The notes: generated from the letters alone by a model not told the origin. A stretch of DNA of 64,000 nucleotides from an uncultured Alphaproteobacteria bacterium (GCA_944390315.1 CALXPO010000027.1:1-64000); one strand, 5' to 3'. Counted from the stretch's first letter, positions 8,894 to 18,131 are shown. Translations and numbers: made by a program.

Positions 8894-9568
8894 ATGAGTA
8901 CGATTTTGGATAAATTTATCAATTTGCTTAAGTGGCCTGTGGCGCTTTGGGCATTGTGGTCGATTCCGGCTTTTTTTCAATCTCTTGAGTATTTTAATTT
9001 TAAAAATCTAAAGTTTATTGCTTTACTCGGTGGTTTTTTTATGTTCTTTGTTGCCAGAACATCTATGGATAGTTCGGTTAAGACCTCTATGCAGATTATT
9101 GCTCATGAATTGGCACATAGTTTTTTTGCCGTACTCACTTTTCATAAAATTAAAAATATTCGTATTGCGGAAGATGATAGCGGCGGTTCAATGAGTTTTG
9201 AAGGTGAAGGAAATTGGCTGATTATTATTGCGCCTTATTTTTTCCCGTTGTTTTGCTTTTTCTTTATGATTGGCGTTGGAATATACATGAAGTTTGCACC
9301 GCTTAATTGGATTGTCAGCGCCGTTTTTGGATATTTTATCGGTTATCATGTTGATACGGTGGCGTCGCAGATACACGAAAAACAAACCGATTTACCGAAA
9401 GTTTCTTATTTGTTTTGTGCGATGTTTCTGCCGGGAGCCAATTTTTGGGCCATCGGCAGTATGCTTGCTTTTAACAGTCAGGGGTGGCAAAGTTTTTTCG
9501 TTTATCAGGAATTGATAAATCGTTTGAATCTGAACAATTTTAATTTGCTGATTAATATGATTTTTTAG
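8894..9568 (+). CDS. Membrane protein with HExxH motif, peptidase M50-like
   Basis: A 224-residue integral membrane protein with five or six hydrophobic segments. The motif HELAH near residue 73 (IIAHELAHSFFA) has the HExxH pattern of membrane-embedded zinc proteases, and a partly conserved region GGSMSFEGEGNW follows about 25 residues later, as in M50B-like proteins. A conserved downstream Asp (YHVDT near 156) could be the third ligand. No substrate can be assigned. It converges on ldcA with a four-base overlap. A second protein of similar plan lies at 13394. Confidence 0.6.
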   Translation: MSTILDKFINLLKWPVALWALWSIPAFFQSLEYFNFKNLKFIALLGGFFMFFVARTSMDSSVKTSMQIIAHELAHSFFAVLTFHKIKNIRIAEDDSGGSMSFEGEGNWLIIIAPYFFPLFCFFFMIGVGIYMKFAPLNWIVSAVFGYFIGYHVDTVASQIHEKQTDLPKVSYLFCAMFLPGANFWAIGSMLAFNSQGWQSFFVYQELINRLNLNNFNLLINMIF

Positions 9569-10461
9569 AGTTTAAGTTTTAATCGGCAATTGTCGGCGTC
9601 TAAAACAACACTTGCTCCGAGAGGAACGCTTTTGCGTGCGCGGACGTGTCCGAACGGAAAGTTTTTAATAATCGGAATTTGATGCTTGCGGGCAAAATCA
9701 TCGAGGATTTGGTTGGTATCTTTATCGTCAGGATGATTAAGATAAATGTCATTAAATTGTCCGAAAATAATCCCTCTGACGCCGCTAAATGTAGGATGTT
9801 GGCTTAATTGGGTTAACATTCTTTCAATTCGGTAGCTTTTTTCATCAACGTCCTCAAGCAGCAAAATCGAATCTTTTAGGTTCGGAAAATAAGGCGTTCC
9901 CGCTAGAAGTTCGAAAACACACAAATTTGTACCGATGAGTCTGCCTTGCGCGGTTCCGCCGTTGACGCAAACGCCTCCGGAAACTTCTTGAAAATGACCG
10001 TTCATCAGCTCCAAAAAACTATCGGCGGTGTAGGGATGAATACGTGAATTGTTCTTAAAATCATATTTAAGTAAAATACCGGCATAATTGATGTTGCCGG
10101 TTTTGGTAAAAACGGCGGTTTGTAAGGCGGTGGTATCACTAAAGCCGATTATCGGTTTCGGATTTTGGGCAATGACGTCATATCTGAGCAAAGGCAAGAC
10201 TTCTTGCGCACCGTAACCGCCGCAAACGGCGATTATTGCCTTAATTTCGGGGTCGGCAAAAAAACGCATGATGTCTTCGGCCCGTTGCTCGGGAGTGCCG
10301 GCCAAGTGATTGTTTTTTTCAAAAATATATTGCCCTAGGACAATCCGATACCCCGAGCTTTCAAGCCAACGTAAACCTTCTCGAATATCTTCGGGAGAAT
10401 CAAGTGCGCAGGAGGGTGCAACAATGCCGACTTTTGAGCCGGAGGGTATCGGATTTAGCAT
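9565..10461 (-). CDS. ldcA: LD-carboxypeptidase (muropeptide recycling), S66 family
   Basis: A 298-residue serine peptidase of the S66 (LdcA/MccF) family. The nucleophile motif is GFSDTTAL near 114-121, preceded by the conserved ICVCGGYGA-like region (AVCGGYGAQEVLP) near 80. The later motif LLLEDVDEKSYRIERML carries the Glu and the family-typical region. LdcA removes the terminal D-Ala from cytoplasmic tetrapeptides, producing the tripeptide used by Mpl. The mpl-like gene ends three bases upstream of this start, so the two form an operon, supporting that function. No signal peptide, as expected for a cytoplasmic enzyme. Confidence 0.87.
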   Translation of the reverse strand: MLNPIPSGSKVGIVAPSCALDSPEDIREGLRWLESSGYRIVLGQYIFEKNNHLAGTPEQRAEDIMRFFADPEIKAIIAVCGGYGAQEVLPLLRYDVIAQNPKPIIGFSDTTALQTAVFTKTGNINYAGILLKYDFKNNSRIHPYTADSFLELMNGHFQEVSGGVCVNGGTAQGRLIGTNLCVFELLAGTPYFPNLKDSILLLEDVDEKSYRIERMLTQLSQHPTFSGVRGIIFGQFNDIYLNHPDDKDTNQILDDFARKHQIPIIKNFPFGHVRARKSVPLGASVVLDADNCRLKLKL

Positions 10462-10464
10462 GTC

Positions 10465-11829
10465 TTAAAGCTCCCTCAGTAATTGACGACTGAAGTCGGG
10501 CAGAGAGTTATCTCTTGCGCCCATGATAACAACACAATCACCGTCTTTGGCGTTTTCAAGAATAAATTTGTGAACATTTTCTCTTGTGTCGAGGAAGTGA
10601 GCATTTTGATGTCCGTTTTTGATAACCCCTTTGATGATATTTTCGGCGGTAATACCTTTGTCGACGTTTTTATCAAGCATATAAACTTCCGGCATAATAA
10701 AAATATCATCCTTATCCAGAACTTTGGCAACTTCGGCAGCAACTTCATCTCCGGTATTGAAAGCCGAGAAAGGGCTGTGTGATTGATACATAACCAGTAA
10801 GCGGCGCGGATATTCTTTTAAGGCACCGAGAGAAGATGCAATTTTGCTCGGATTGTGAGCAAAGTCATCAATCAAAGTAATACCGCGGTGGGTAGTGCCG
10901 ACAATTTCCAAACGACGTTTAATTCCCGAAAATCCTTCCAAAACTTTGGCGGCATTAATCGGGTTAATACCGATTTGAGTACAAACGGCAATAGCGGCCA
11001 AAGCATTGCTGACGTTAAAGGCTCCGAACATATTCAGACGGAAAGTTTGTCCGCCGAAGTCGTACTGAATACCATTATGCAGATATTTAATATTTTCGGC
11101 AAAAAAGTCGGCATGCGGATTTTTGACCGAGAAAGTTACTTTGTTGTCGTGTTTGATATTGTTAGATAATTCGCAATCGGCATTTACAACAACGGCGCCT
11201 TTGGTGTTGTCAGCAAAAGTCTGAAAATATTTAACCAGATTTTCCATTGAGGTGTGGTCGTGAGAAATGTTGTTAATCAGAGCTACCGTCGGATGATATT
11301 TACAAATAGAGCCATCGCTTTCATCCGCTTCAATTACGCAATATTCGCCTTCGTTATAAATAAAGTTTGGCAGACCTTTTAATAATTCGTAATTGCGCAG
11401 CATACCGCCGTCAATCAAGCAAGGTTTTTTACCGAGCATATCCAAAATATAACCAATCATTGCCGTTGTCGTGGTTTTGCCGGAGGTTCCGCCGACGGCG
11501 ATACCGCAGGGATATTGAGCAAAAATTTCTGCCAACAGGTCCGAACGTTTTTTGATGGGTATATTCAGTGCCTTGGCTGCTTTTATATCTGGGTTATTTT
11601 CATCTAAGGCTGCTGATACATAAACAGTTTCCATATCTTTGGTGATGCCGCTTCCGTCTTGCGGAATAAGTTTTATTCCCATATCCAGCAAGGCTTGTTT
11701 GTTTTTAGCATCACGTCCGCTGTCAAAGCTGCGGTCGCTGCCGTATACTTCATAACCTTTAAGGCTCATAATTTGAGCAAGCGGACTCATGCCGTTGCCC
11801 GAGATTCCACAAAAACAAATCTTAGTCAT
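10465..11829 (-). CDS. Mur ligase, probably UDP-MurNAc:tripeptide ligase (Mpl-like; MurC-related)
   Basis: A 454-residue Mur ligase. The N-terminal Rossmann domain starts with KICFCGISGNGMSPLAQ, the ATP site is GGTSGKTTT near 115, and the central (HDHTS) and C-terminal (DDFAHNPSKIASSL) motifs are present. MurC adds L-Ala to UDP-MurNAc; Mpl adds a recycled tripeptide. The coupled LD-carboxypeptidase gene makes Mpl the better guess, and the sequence is divergent from textbook MurC. No other Mur synthesis genes (murG, ddl, ftsQ) surround it, unlike a typical dcw-cluster murC. Family certain, exact substrate inferred. Confidence 0.75.
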   Translation of the reverse strand: MTKICFCGISGNGMSPLAQIMSLKGYEVYGSDRSFDSGRDAKNKQALLDMGIKLIPQDGSGITKDMETVYVSAALDENNPDIKAAKALNIPIKKRSDLLAEIFAQYPCGIAVGGTSGKTTTTAMIGYILDMLGKKPCLIDGGMLRNYELLKGLPNFIYNEGEYCVIEADESDGSICKYHPTVALINNISHDHTSMENLVKYFQTFADNTKGAVVVNADCELSNNIKHDNKVTFSVKNPHADFFAENIKYLHNGIQYDFGGQTFRLNMFGAFNVSNALAAIAVCTQIGINPINAAKVLEGFSGIKRRLEIVGTTHRGITLIDDFAHNPSKIASSLGALKEYPRRLLVMYQSHSPFSAFNTGDEVAAEVAKVLDKDDIFIMPEVYMLDKNVDKGITAENIIKGVIKNGHQNAHFLDTRENVHKFILENAKDGDCVVIMGARDNSLPDFSRQLLREL

Positions 11830-11853
11830 AATCTTTTTTCCTTATTCATTAAT

Positions 11854-12711
11854 TTATAGCGCGTCGAGCATTTGAGCTTCGCGTTCACGTAAAATTTGCA
11901 GATTCGTATAGTCGACGACAATGTAACTTCTCCCGTCGCCGTCAACATTAACGGCTAAAGCCGCACCGACATCTTTACTTTCAAAAGTTGCATATAAAGT
12001 TGCATCTCCGCTTTGAAGTTGGGATAGGAAATTTGCGTTTCCGATAGGTTGCGGAATTTTTTCAATTTCAACTTTTTCTACGCCGTATTGATCTTTTACC
12101 GTTTTTTCGATAGTCAGAATTTTTGGGGTAAAAAATTCTTGAGCGGTGCCGTATTTACGAGCTAACAGTTTATAATATTTACGGTAAAGAAACATGACTT
12201 TGCTGGCGCTGGCATCATCTTCAAGCAAATTGCCGTATGCGGTTTCGCGCCACAATGAATTGTTTTCGCCAAAGCTGATAATAATTTGGCGAAAATCCGA
12301 AATGGGTTTGGGCAGTTTGGTAACGATAAAATCATTAACGGTGTCTTTTCTTTCAACTTTTTCCATATCAACGCCCAAGGCTTTTGTTTGATTGTATGTT
12401 GCTCCCCAAGATAAACCGAACGGTGCTTCACCGTATTTTGTGGTGGTGTCTATCGGTTTGGTTATAACGGTCGGGGCGCTTTTGGCGCGGGAGGAGCGAA
12501 ATTGTAAAGGTTCGCCTTCTATTTTTATGATTTTGGGTTTTTGGTTTAAGAGACTGCTGGCTTTTTCTTTGGCGGATTCCGAGCTTTCTTCCATTTTAAT
12601 GTCGTCGGAAATCAAAACATCTTCATAAAAGTTGCCGTTTTCAAGTTTTCCTGCAAGTGCCGTATCGGCTAAAGTCAGTACCAGTACGCTCATTATAAAA
12701 AACTGTTTCAT
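11854..12711 (-). CDS. Secreted protein of unknown function
   Basis: A 285-residue protein with a clear signal peptide (MKQFFIMSVLVLTLADTALA, cleavage after Ala20). The mature N-terminal third is charged and low complexity (SSESAKEKASS), the rest looks globular with a conserved-looking core APFGLSWGATYNQ near 95 and a Tyr/Lys-rich helix near 180. No domain recognised. It lies 24 bases upstream of mpl on the same strand, so it may be the first gene of the mpl-ldcA transcript; whether that reflects a wall-related role is a guess. The opposite-strand TetR gene diverges from it. Confidence 0.7.
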   Translation of the reverse strand: MKQFFIMSVLVLTLADTALAGKLENGNFYEDVLISDDIKMEESSESAKEKASSLLNQKPKIIKIEGEPLQFRSSRAKSAPTVITKPIDTTTKYGEAPFGLSWGATYNQTKALGVDMEKVERKDTVNDFIVTKLPKPISDFRQIIISFGENNSLWRETAYGNLLEDDASASKVMFLYRKYYKLLARKYGTAQEFFTPKILTIEKTVKDQYGVEKVEIEKIPQPIGNANFLSQLQSGDATLYATFESKDVGAALAVNVDGDGRSYIVVDYTNLQILREREAQMLDAL

Positions 12712-12808
12712 TGAAATATTCCTCTCTGACCTAAAGAAAAAAATTGAACACCGTTCAAATTTAAGATATTATAATCGCATATTACAAATAATTTGTTAAG
12801 AAAAATAT

Positions 12809-13387
12809 ATGATGCAAAATTCAAAAGACAATATTCGCCAAAAATTGTTGGCCACGGGGCGGCATTTGGTGGTGGAAAAAGGTGCCCCTTTTTTGACGGC
12901 GCGCAAACTTTCCGAGGCTTCGGGGTGTTCGGTCGGAACAATTTATAATCAATTTTCTTCAATGGACGATTTTATTGCGGAGCAAAATGAACAAACTTTG
13001 TCCGAGTTGTTTGCGTATCTCAGTCAATTGGCCGGTTCTAAAAGAGGATATCACAACATCATTCTTTATGCCGATTGTTTTCATCAATTTGTCGCTGCCA
13101 ATCGAAATTTGTGGTTTTTGTTTTATAATTTTCACTTAAATTTGAAAGATTATCGACTCAAAATTTCTTATCGTCGGCAATTGGTCCGCTTGGGACAATT
13201 GGTTACGCCCGATTTGGCGGCAATGTTTCCGCGAATAGATATTAAAAGGCTTAAAACTTCACAAAAAGTTTTGGAAATGAGTCTGATTGCTTTGAGCGCA
13301 CTTTCGGCAGATATTAAAAACAATCGGAACGGTGCGTTACTGCTTAACACCTATTTGGCCGGAATGATGATGCTTAACAAGGAGTAA
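12809..13387 (+). CDS. TetR-family transcriptional regulator
   Basis: A 192-residue protein with an N-terminal TetR-type helix-turn-helix: ARKLSEASGCSVGTIYNQF near residues 31-50, preceded by a basic helix and followed by the usual FI-x-EQN stretch. The C-terminal ligand-binding domain is helical and not recognisable as to effector. It is followed after six bases by the small HExxH membrane protein gene, which it may regulate, and it diverges from the secreted-protein gene at 12711, with only 97 bases between them that could hold its operator. Confidence 0.85.
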   Translation: MMQNSKDNIRQKLLATGRHLVVEKGAPFLTARKLSEASGCSVGTIYNQFSSMDDFIAEQNEQTLSELFAYLSQLAGSKRGYHNIILYADCFHQFVAANRNLWFLFYNFHLNLKDYRLKISYRRQLVRLGQLVTPDLAAMFPRIDIKRLKTSQKVLEMSLIALSALSADIKNNRNGALLLNTYLAGMMMLNKE

Positions 13388-13393
13388 AAATCG

Positions 13394-13951
13394 ATGCAGT
13401 TTTTACAGTTGATGTATCAAAAATGGATTTATTTTTCTAATGATCCTGAAGTTTTGACAACTTTCTTCAACAATCGTTTTTTGCTGATTTTACTGGTCAT
13501 CGTTTTGATGAGGCTTAAATACACTACTTACAGCAGTATGTGGGCAAGCGCGCTGGTTAATATTCCGGGGACAATTTTGCATGAGATGATGCATTATATC
13601 GTCGGTCTGATTTTAAATGCTCGTCCCTGCAATTTTACCATTTTCCCGCGCAAATCTCCCGATGGTTATTATGTTATGGGCAGCGTCGGTTTCAGAAACG
13701 TGACTTTTTATAACGCCATTCCTTCCGCAATGGCTCCGCTGTTGCTGCTGGTTATCGGTTTTTATATCAACCGTTATTATTTGCCGGTCATGCGTCCGAC
13801 AATGCTCAACTATGTGCTTTATGTTTTGTTACAAACCATCATAATAGAAAATGCTATGCCTTCGGGCGCCGACTTTAAGGTGGCCGGAATGCATCTTAAA
13901 GGTATTTTGCTTTACGGCGCCTTGATAATCGGATTCTTGATTTTGGCTTAA
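13394..13951 (+). CDS. Small membrane protein with HExxH motif (M50-like)
   Basis: A 185-residue membrane protein with about four spans. The motif LHEMMHYIVG near residue 63 has the HExxH pattern. A region GSVGFRNVTFYNAIPSAMAPLLL follows (positions 95-118), resembling the substrate-side loop and Pro-rich segment of M50-type membrane proteases. A later Asp in PSGADFKV near 157 could complete the metal site, as Asp does in M50 enzymes. Function unknown. It is coupled to the TetR gene upstream and converges on pntB. Confidence 0.6.
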   Translation: MQFLQLMYQKWIYFSNDPEVLTTFFNNRFLLILLVIVLMRLKYTTYSSMWASALVNIPGTILHEMMHYIVGLILNARPCNFTIFPRKSPDGYYVMGSVGFRNVTFYNAIPSAMAPLLLLVIGFYINRYYLPVMRPTMLNYVLYVLLQTIIIENAMPSGADFKVAGMHLKGILLYGALIIGFLILA

Positions 13952-13954
13952 AAA

Positions 13955-15301
13955 CTATTTTTCCAACTCTTTAACAATGGCTTCGGTTACGGCTTTGGCA
14001 TCACCGTAAAGCATGGTTGTGTTGGGTTGGAAAAATAACGGATTTTCGACGCCGGCATAGCCCGAACCGAGCGACCTTTTTACAAAAAAGACATTTTTGG
14101 CGGCACCGACATCTAAAACAGGCATTCCGTAAATCGGCGAAGACGGGTCGCTTTTGGCAAGCGGATTGGTTATGTCGTTGGCACCGATAACATAAGCTAC
14201 GTCCGCGGTAGCAAATTCGCGATTAATGTCTTCCATTTCAAAAATCTCGTCATAAGGAACATTGGCTTCTGCCAAAAGAACATTCATATGACCGGGCATG
14301 CGACCGGCAACCGGATGAATGGCAAAACGAACGTCAACGTGATATTTCTTTCTTAAAATATCTGCCATTTCTTTTACGGCGTGTTGCGCTCTTGCCGCCG
14401 CCATGCCGAAACCGGGAACAATGATGATTTTTTCGGCATTTTCCATAATGAATGCCGCATCTGTCGGTGAGCCGGATTTGGCAACGGCATCGCTGAAGTC
14501 GGAAGAATTGCCTTCGCTTTTGCTGTTTTGTCCGAGCATAACCTGTTTGAGAGAAGAATTCATCGCTTTGGTCATAACATAAGCCAAAATGGCGCCGCCG
14601 GCACCGACAATCGTTCCGGTAATAATCAACAAAGTTTGATTAAGCATAAAGCCGACACCGACACCGGCCCAACCGGAATAAGCATTGAGTACGGAAATGA
14701 CAATCGGCATGTCGGCACCGCCGATGGGCAAAACCAACAGAACTCCTAGGAGTAAAGCCAGTATTGTCATCATCCAAAACAATTCCGTTTGTCCGCTGAC
14801 AAGATAGGCAACAAACAGAACTAAGGTAACGGCACTAAAAACTAAATTGAGAGCGTGTTGAAATTTGAATTTTAAGCCTTTGCCCGATAATATTCCCTGC
14901 AATTTTGCAAAAGCAACCATTGAACCGGAAAAGGCCAAAGCACCGATAACCGCACCGACGGAAGTAGCCAACGGATGTAAACCGCCTGATAAAATTTCTC
15001 CTCCCGCCAAAAAGACGGCCGCACCGCCGCCCAATCCGTTAAAAGCGGCAATCATTTGCGGCAAGGCAGTGATTTTTACTTTTTGTCCGCTGATAACTCC
15101 GATAATTCCGCCTAAAGCCAAAGCAAAGATAATCGGCAACAATCGTTCTGCGGGAACGGCAAATAATGCGGTGGCAATAGCCAAGCTCATTCCGATGATG
15201 CCCAAGTAGTTGCCAAGGCGGGCGCTTTTTGGGGAACTCAGACCGCGAATCGAGAGAATAAATAAAACGGCTGCCGCCAAATATAAAAAACCGCTCATCA
15301 T
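13955..15301 (-). CDS. pntB: NAD(P) transhydrogenase subunit beta
   Basis: A 448-residue subunit of the proton-translocating transhydrogenase, which reduces NADP+ with NADH at the expense of the proton gradient. The N-terminal 260 residues contain about nine membrane spans. The C-terminal domain III binds NADP(H), with IIIVPGFGMAAARAQHAV near 290, GRMPGHMNVLLAEA near 333 and ADVAYVIGANDITNP near 372, all signature stretches. The start overlaps the stop of the middle subunit gene (ATGA). Length is normal. Confidence 0.97.
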   Translation of the reverse strand: MMSGFLYLAAAVLFILSIRGLSSPKSARLGNYLGIIGMSLAIATALFAVPAERLLPIIFALALGGIIGVISGQKVKITALPQMIAAFNGLGGGAAVFLAGGEILSGGLHPLATSVGAVIGALAFSGSMVAFAKLQGILSGKGLKFKFQHALNLVFSAVTLVLFVAYLVSGQTELFWMMTILALLLGVLLVLPIGGADMPIVISVLNAYSGWAGVGVGFMLNQTLLIITGTIVGAGGAILAYVMTKAMNSSLKQVMLGQNSKSEGNSSDFSDAVAKSGSPTDAAFIMENAEKIIIVPGFGMAAARAQHAVKEMADILRKKYHVDVRFAIHPVAGRMPGHMNVLLAEANVPYDEIFEMEDINREFATADVAYVIGANDITNPLAKSDPSSPIYGMPVLDVGAAKNVFFVKRSLGSGYAGVENPLFFQPNTTMLYGDAKAVTEAIVKELEK

Positions 15302-15576
15302 TTTTTCTCCTTAGTTTTAAACATCGCCAACATTCTTGCCGAAACCGCGAATCCGCCGAAAATGTTAATTGCGGCCAAAACGACGGCAATCAAAGCGCAA
15401 ACTTCAACCGCTTTACTTTCGGCAAAACCGGCGGCGCTGATTGCTCCTAAAATAATTACGCCGGAAATGGCATTGGAAACACTCATTAACGGCGAATATA
15501 GAGCCGGAGTTACGCCCCAAACCACGAAATAGCCGATAAAGGCAGAGAGTACAAAAATAATCATTAAGTCGAGCAT
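15298..15576 (-). CDS. pntAB: NAD(P) transhydrogenase, small membrane subunit (PntAB)
   Basis: A 92-residue protein with three membrane spans, equal to the C-terminal membrane part of E. coli PntA. Recognisable stretches are FVLSAFIGYFVVWGVTPALYSPLMS and the internal NAISGVIILGA. In alphaproteobacteria PntA is usually split into a soluble NAD-binding and this small membrane subunit, and that is the case here. Two bases separate it from pntAA and four overlap pntB. Confidence 0.96.
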   Translation of the reverse strand: MLDLMIIFVLSAFIGYFVVWGVTPALYSPLMSVSNAISGVIILGAISAAGFAESKAVEVCALIAVVLAAINIFGGFAVSARMLAMFKTKEKK

Positions 15577-15578
15577 TG

Positions 15579-16595
15579 TTATCTCCTTTTTCCTTGGTAA
15601 TAAATACAGGTTTTCGCAATAATCTCGTCGCCGAAATCGGGTTGCGGTTGAATTTTATAATCCGGTGAAAGCAAACGGAAATAGTTGCTGATGTTGTTGG
15701 CAAATAAGTTGCTGGCAGTGTAGGGTATGAGAGCTGCCGTTTGCGGATTAAAAATAATCTCGGTACCGTTTGCGGTCGTAAAATTCGGTTTATGCTGCGG
15801 ATTTTCAATATTTCCCGACAAGTCGAATACAATTGCGTCTTTTTTAAGGTTATCCAGTTGTTCTTTTTTGACCAAAACGGGAGCTTTGGGTGCTGAGCCG
15901 GCGGCGGTGATGATGATGTCCGCTTCTTTAAGTTGTTCATTTATTTGCGAATTTTCAATAAATCTGGCGCCAAGCGACAAGGCTTGTTCTTTGGTTTCGG
16001 CTCTGACGTCGGTTGCGCTGACGTTGGCTCCGAGTCTTTTGGCGGTTGCAATCGCCTGTAAACCGGCAACGCCGATACCGATAATCAGAACTTTTATCGG
16101 CAAAACCGAACCGGCGGCGGTTGTCATCATCGGTGCGGCACGATTAAGGCGGTTAACGGCGTCGAGTGCCGCTTTGTAGCCGGCAAGATTATCTTGAGAA
16201 GATAAGATATCCATATTTTGTGCGCGCGAAATGCGAGGCATTTTTTCCAGAGCATATAAACTTAAGGCTTTTTTTTCGATTATCTTTTCGTCGAGACCGG
16301 TTGCGTTTCTGAAATCGGCAACAATTGAGGTGTTTTCGGAGATTGAATTCCATTCTTCTGCCGTCGGTGCATTGATTTTGAATAAAAAATCAGCTTTTTC
16401 AAGGCAGTCTGCCGCTGTTTTCAATACTTCGGCACCGGCTTGAACATAGCTTTGGTCGTCATAACCTGATTTTAGACCGGCATCTTTTTCTATTCTTATC
16501 CTAAGCCCGAGTTCCGACAGCTTTTTAACGGCAGGCGGGGTGAGGGCAACACGCCGTTCTTCCGGTGTTGTCTCTTTTGTGACTGCAATAATCAT
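15579..16595 (-). CDS. pntAA: NAD(P) transhydrogenase subunit alpha part 1 (NAD-binding)
   Basis: A 338-residue soluble NAD(H)-binding domain of transhydrogenase, related to alanine dehydrogenase. It opens with the family-typical KETTPEERRVALTPPAVKKL. The Rossmann core has IKVLIIGIGVAGLQAIATAKRLGA near 168 followed by ATDVRAETKEQ; the loop IITAAGSAPKAPVLV near 231 is the canonical PntA NAD loop. First gene of the pntAA-pntAB-pntB operon on the minus strand. It is somewhat shorter than typical (about 370), mainly in the C-terminal linker region. Confidence 0.95.
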   Translation of the reverse strand: MIIAVTKETTPEERRVALTPPAVKKLSELGLRIRIEKDAGLKSGYDDQSYVQAGAEVLKTAADCLEKADFLFKINAPTAEEWNSISENTSIVADFRNATGLDEKIIEKKALSLYALEKMPRISRAQNMDILSSQDNLAGYKAALDAVNRLNRAAPMMTTAAGSVLPIKVLIIGIGVAGLQAIATAKRLGANVSATDVRAETKEQALSLGARFIENSQINEQLKEADIIITAAGSAPKAPVLVKKEQLDNLKKDAIVFDLSGNIENPQHKPNFTTANGTEIIFNPQTAALIPYTASNLFANNISNYFRLLSPDYKIQPQPDFGDEIIAKTCIYYQGKRR

Positions 16596-16686
16596 CTGTT
16601 CTCCGTTTAATTTCTTGGTTGTAAAAAATTTGTTTATGTATAAATATAGCCGCGAAAGAGTAGATTTAAAACAGGAAAAAACAAAA

Positions 16687-17211
16687 ATGTCAATTTTGTG
16701 GAATTTATTTGCGACTTTTTTTAAAATCGGGATGTTTACCTTTGGCGGCGGTTACGCCATGATTCCCTTATTGCAGGCTGAGTTGGTCGGTAAAAAGAAA
16801 TGGACGACCGATGAAGAAATTATGGATTATTATTCCATCGGTCAATGTACACCGGGGATTATTGCCGTCAATGTGGCAACTTTTATCGGTTATAAAATAA
16901 AAGGAATCGTCGGTGCCGTTACCGCAACCGTCGGAATTGTGGCACCGTCGGTCATCATTATTATTGCTTTGGCCAATATCATCAATATCTATATGGAAAA
17001 TCAGTATGTCGCACATGCTTTTGCCGGTATCAGAATCGTCGTTATCGCTTTGATTGTCGATGTTATTATCGGAATGTGGAAAAAAGCCGTCGGCAGCGTT
17101 TTGCAAGGTTGTATTTTTGTTGTTTCTCTTTTGGGATTGATATGGCTCGGTGTTTCGCCGGTGGCGGTCGTTTTGACCGCGGCGGTTATCGGATTGGCGG
17201 TCAGGAGATAA
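16687..17211 (+). CDS. Chromate transporter family protein, half 1
   Basis: A 174-residue ChrA-half protein with five to six membrane spans. It has the family motifs FFKIGMFTFGGGYAMIPLLQ at the N-terminus and SIGQCTPGIIAVNVATFIGY near 58. The reading frame extends upstream into pntAA, but the ATG at 16687 begins the conserved region, so I take that as the start. Its partner follows four bases later. Short-chain ChrA proteins work as pairs. Chromate export is the family name; in an organism like this the real anion is unknown. Confidence 0.88.
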   Translation: MSILWNLFATFFKIGMFTFGGGYAMIPLLQAELVGKKKWTTDEEIMDYYSIGQCTPGIIAVNVATFIGYKIKGIVGAVTATVGIVAPSVIIIIALANIINIYMENQYVAHAFAGIRIVVIALIVDVIIGMWKKAVGSVLQGCIFVVSLLGLIWLGVSPVAVVLTAAVIGLAVRR

Positions 17212-17214
17212 GCG

Positions 17215-17733
17215 ATGATATACGGACTTTTGTTTTTTGAATTTTTCAAAATAGGCTTATTTGCTTTGGGTGGCGGTTTGGTAACGGTGCCGTTTTTATT
17301 TGATTTAACAACGCGCTATTCTTGGTTTACCTCCGAACAGTTGGTGAATATGATTGCAGTTGCCGAATCTTCTCCCGGACCGATTGGAGTTAATATGGCA
17401 ACTTATGCCGGTTTTAAGGTCGCAGGTATATCGGGCGCACTGACGGCAACAACCGGTTTGGTTTTTCCGTCGGTGGTAATTATCATTATTATAGCCGCGT
17501 TGCTTGATAAATTTAAACAGACGACTTTTTTCCAAAATCTGATGTTTACCATTCGTCCGGCGGTGATTGCTTTAATACTCAATGCCGGAGTTGAACTTGG
17601 AAAATTAGCCTTGAACGGAATTGAGGCTATTGCTTTTTGCGCAATATTTTGGGGCGCAATTCATTTCTTTAAATTGCACCCCATCTTATATATGATTCTC
17701 GGCGGAATTTTAGGTATCGCCTTAAAATTATAA
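17215..17733 (+). CDS. Chromate transporter family protein, half 2
   Basis: A 172-residue ChrA-half with the same layout as the preceding gene: FFKIGLFALGGGLVTVPFLF at the N-terminus and AVAESSPGPIGVNMATYAGF near 46, then four hydrophobic segments. The two halves diverged from a common ancestor and insert as a heterodimer in characterised short-chain ChrA systems. The stop converges on gapR with a six-base overlap. Confidence 0.88.
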   Translation: MIYGLLFFEFFKIGLFALGGGLVTVPFLFDLTTRYSWFTSEQLVNMIAVAESSPGPIGVNMATYAGFKVAGISGALTATTGLVFPSVVIIIIIAALLDKFKQTTFFQNLMFTIRPAVIALILNAGVELGKLALNGIEAIAFCAIFWGAIHFFKLHPILYMILGGILGIALKL

Positions 17734-17970
17734 ATCCAAGGCTTTGCGATAAGTATCAAGTAAAAATTCTTGTTCGTCACGGTCGGCGGCGTTCATCTTG
17801 CGCAATTTTAAAATTGTACGCATGATTTTAACGTCAAAACCCGCCGATTTTGCTTCGGCAAAGACATCTCTGATGTCGCCCGAAAGAGCTTTCTTTTCTT
17901 CTTCCAAGCGCTCAATACGCTCAATTAAAGAGCGCAGTCTGTCGGCAGCAATGCCTCCAACTTCTGTCAT
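17728..17970 (-). CDS. gapR: GapR-family nucleoid protein (DUF2312)
   Basis: An 80-residue all-helical protein. The opening GGIAADRLRSLIERIERLEEE is the hallmark of DUF2312/GapR, and the C-terminal part (MRTILKLRKMNAADRDEQEF) matches as well. Caulobacter GapR binds overtwisted DNA ahead of replication and transcription and is nearly confined to Alphaproteobacteria, so this gene is a good lineage marker. The ATG at 17970 has GAGGAG eight bases upstream; a TTG-initiated extension to 17988 would overlap that site and is unlikely. Confidence 0.95.
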   Translation of the reverse strand: MTEVGGIAADRLRSLIERIERLEEEKKALSGDIRDVFAEAKSAGFDVKIMRTILKLRKMNAADRDEQEFLLDTYRKALDL

Positions 17971-18131
17971 TTTTTTCTCCTCAAACAAATTTTTTGGTTG
18001 TAAGCGAGATTAGCAAAAGCTATATCTTTTGACAAGAAAATAAATTTGTGAGAGCAAAAAAATATTGTAGAAGTTTAAATTTTATTGCCTATAATGCCGC
18101 TATAATAAGAATGTGATAGAAAGGATTAAAA

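Noticed and set aside
10465-11829. MurC of the main wall-synthesis pathway
   Set aside because: Possible by family, but there is no dcw cluster around it and it is paired with LD-carboxypeptidase, favouring a tripeptide-recycling ligase.
15413-15940. 175-residue frame inside the pnt region
   Set aside because: Out-of-frame overlap of pntAA and pntAB, both of which are certain.
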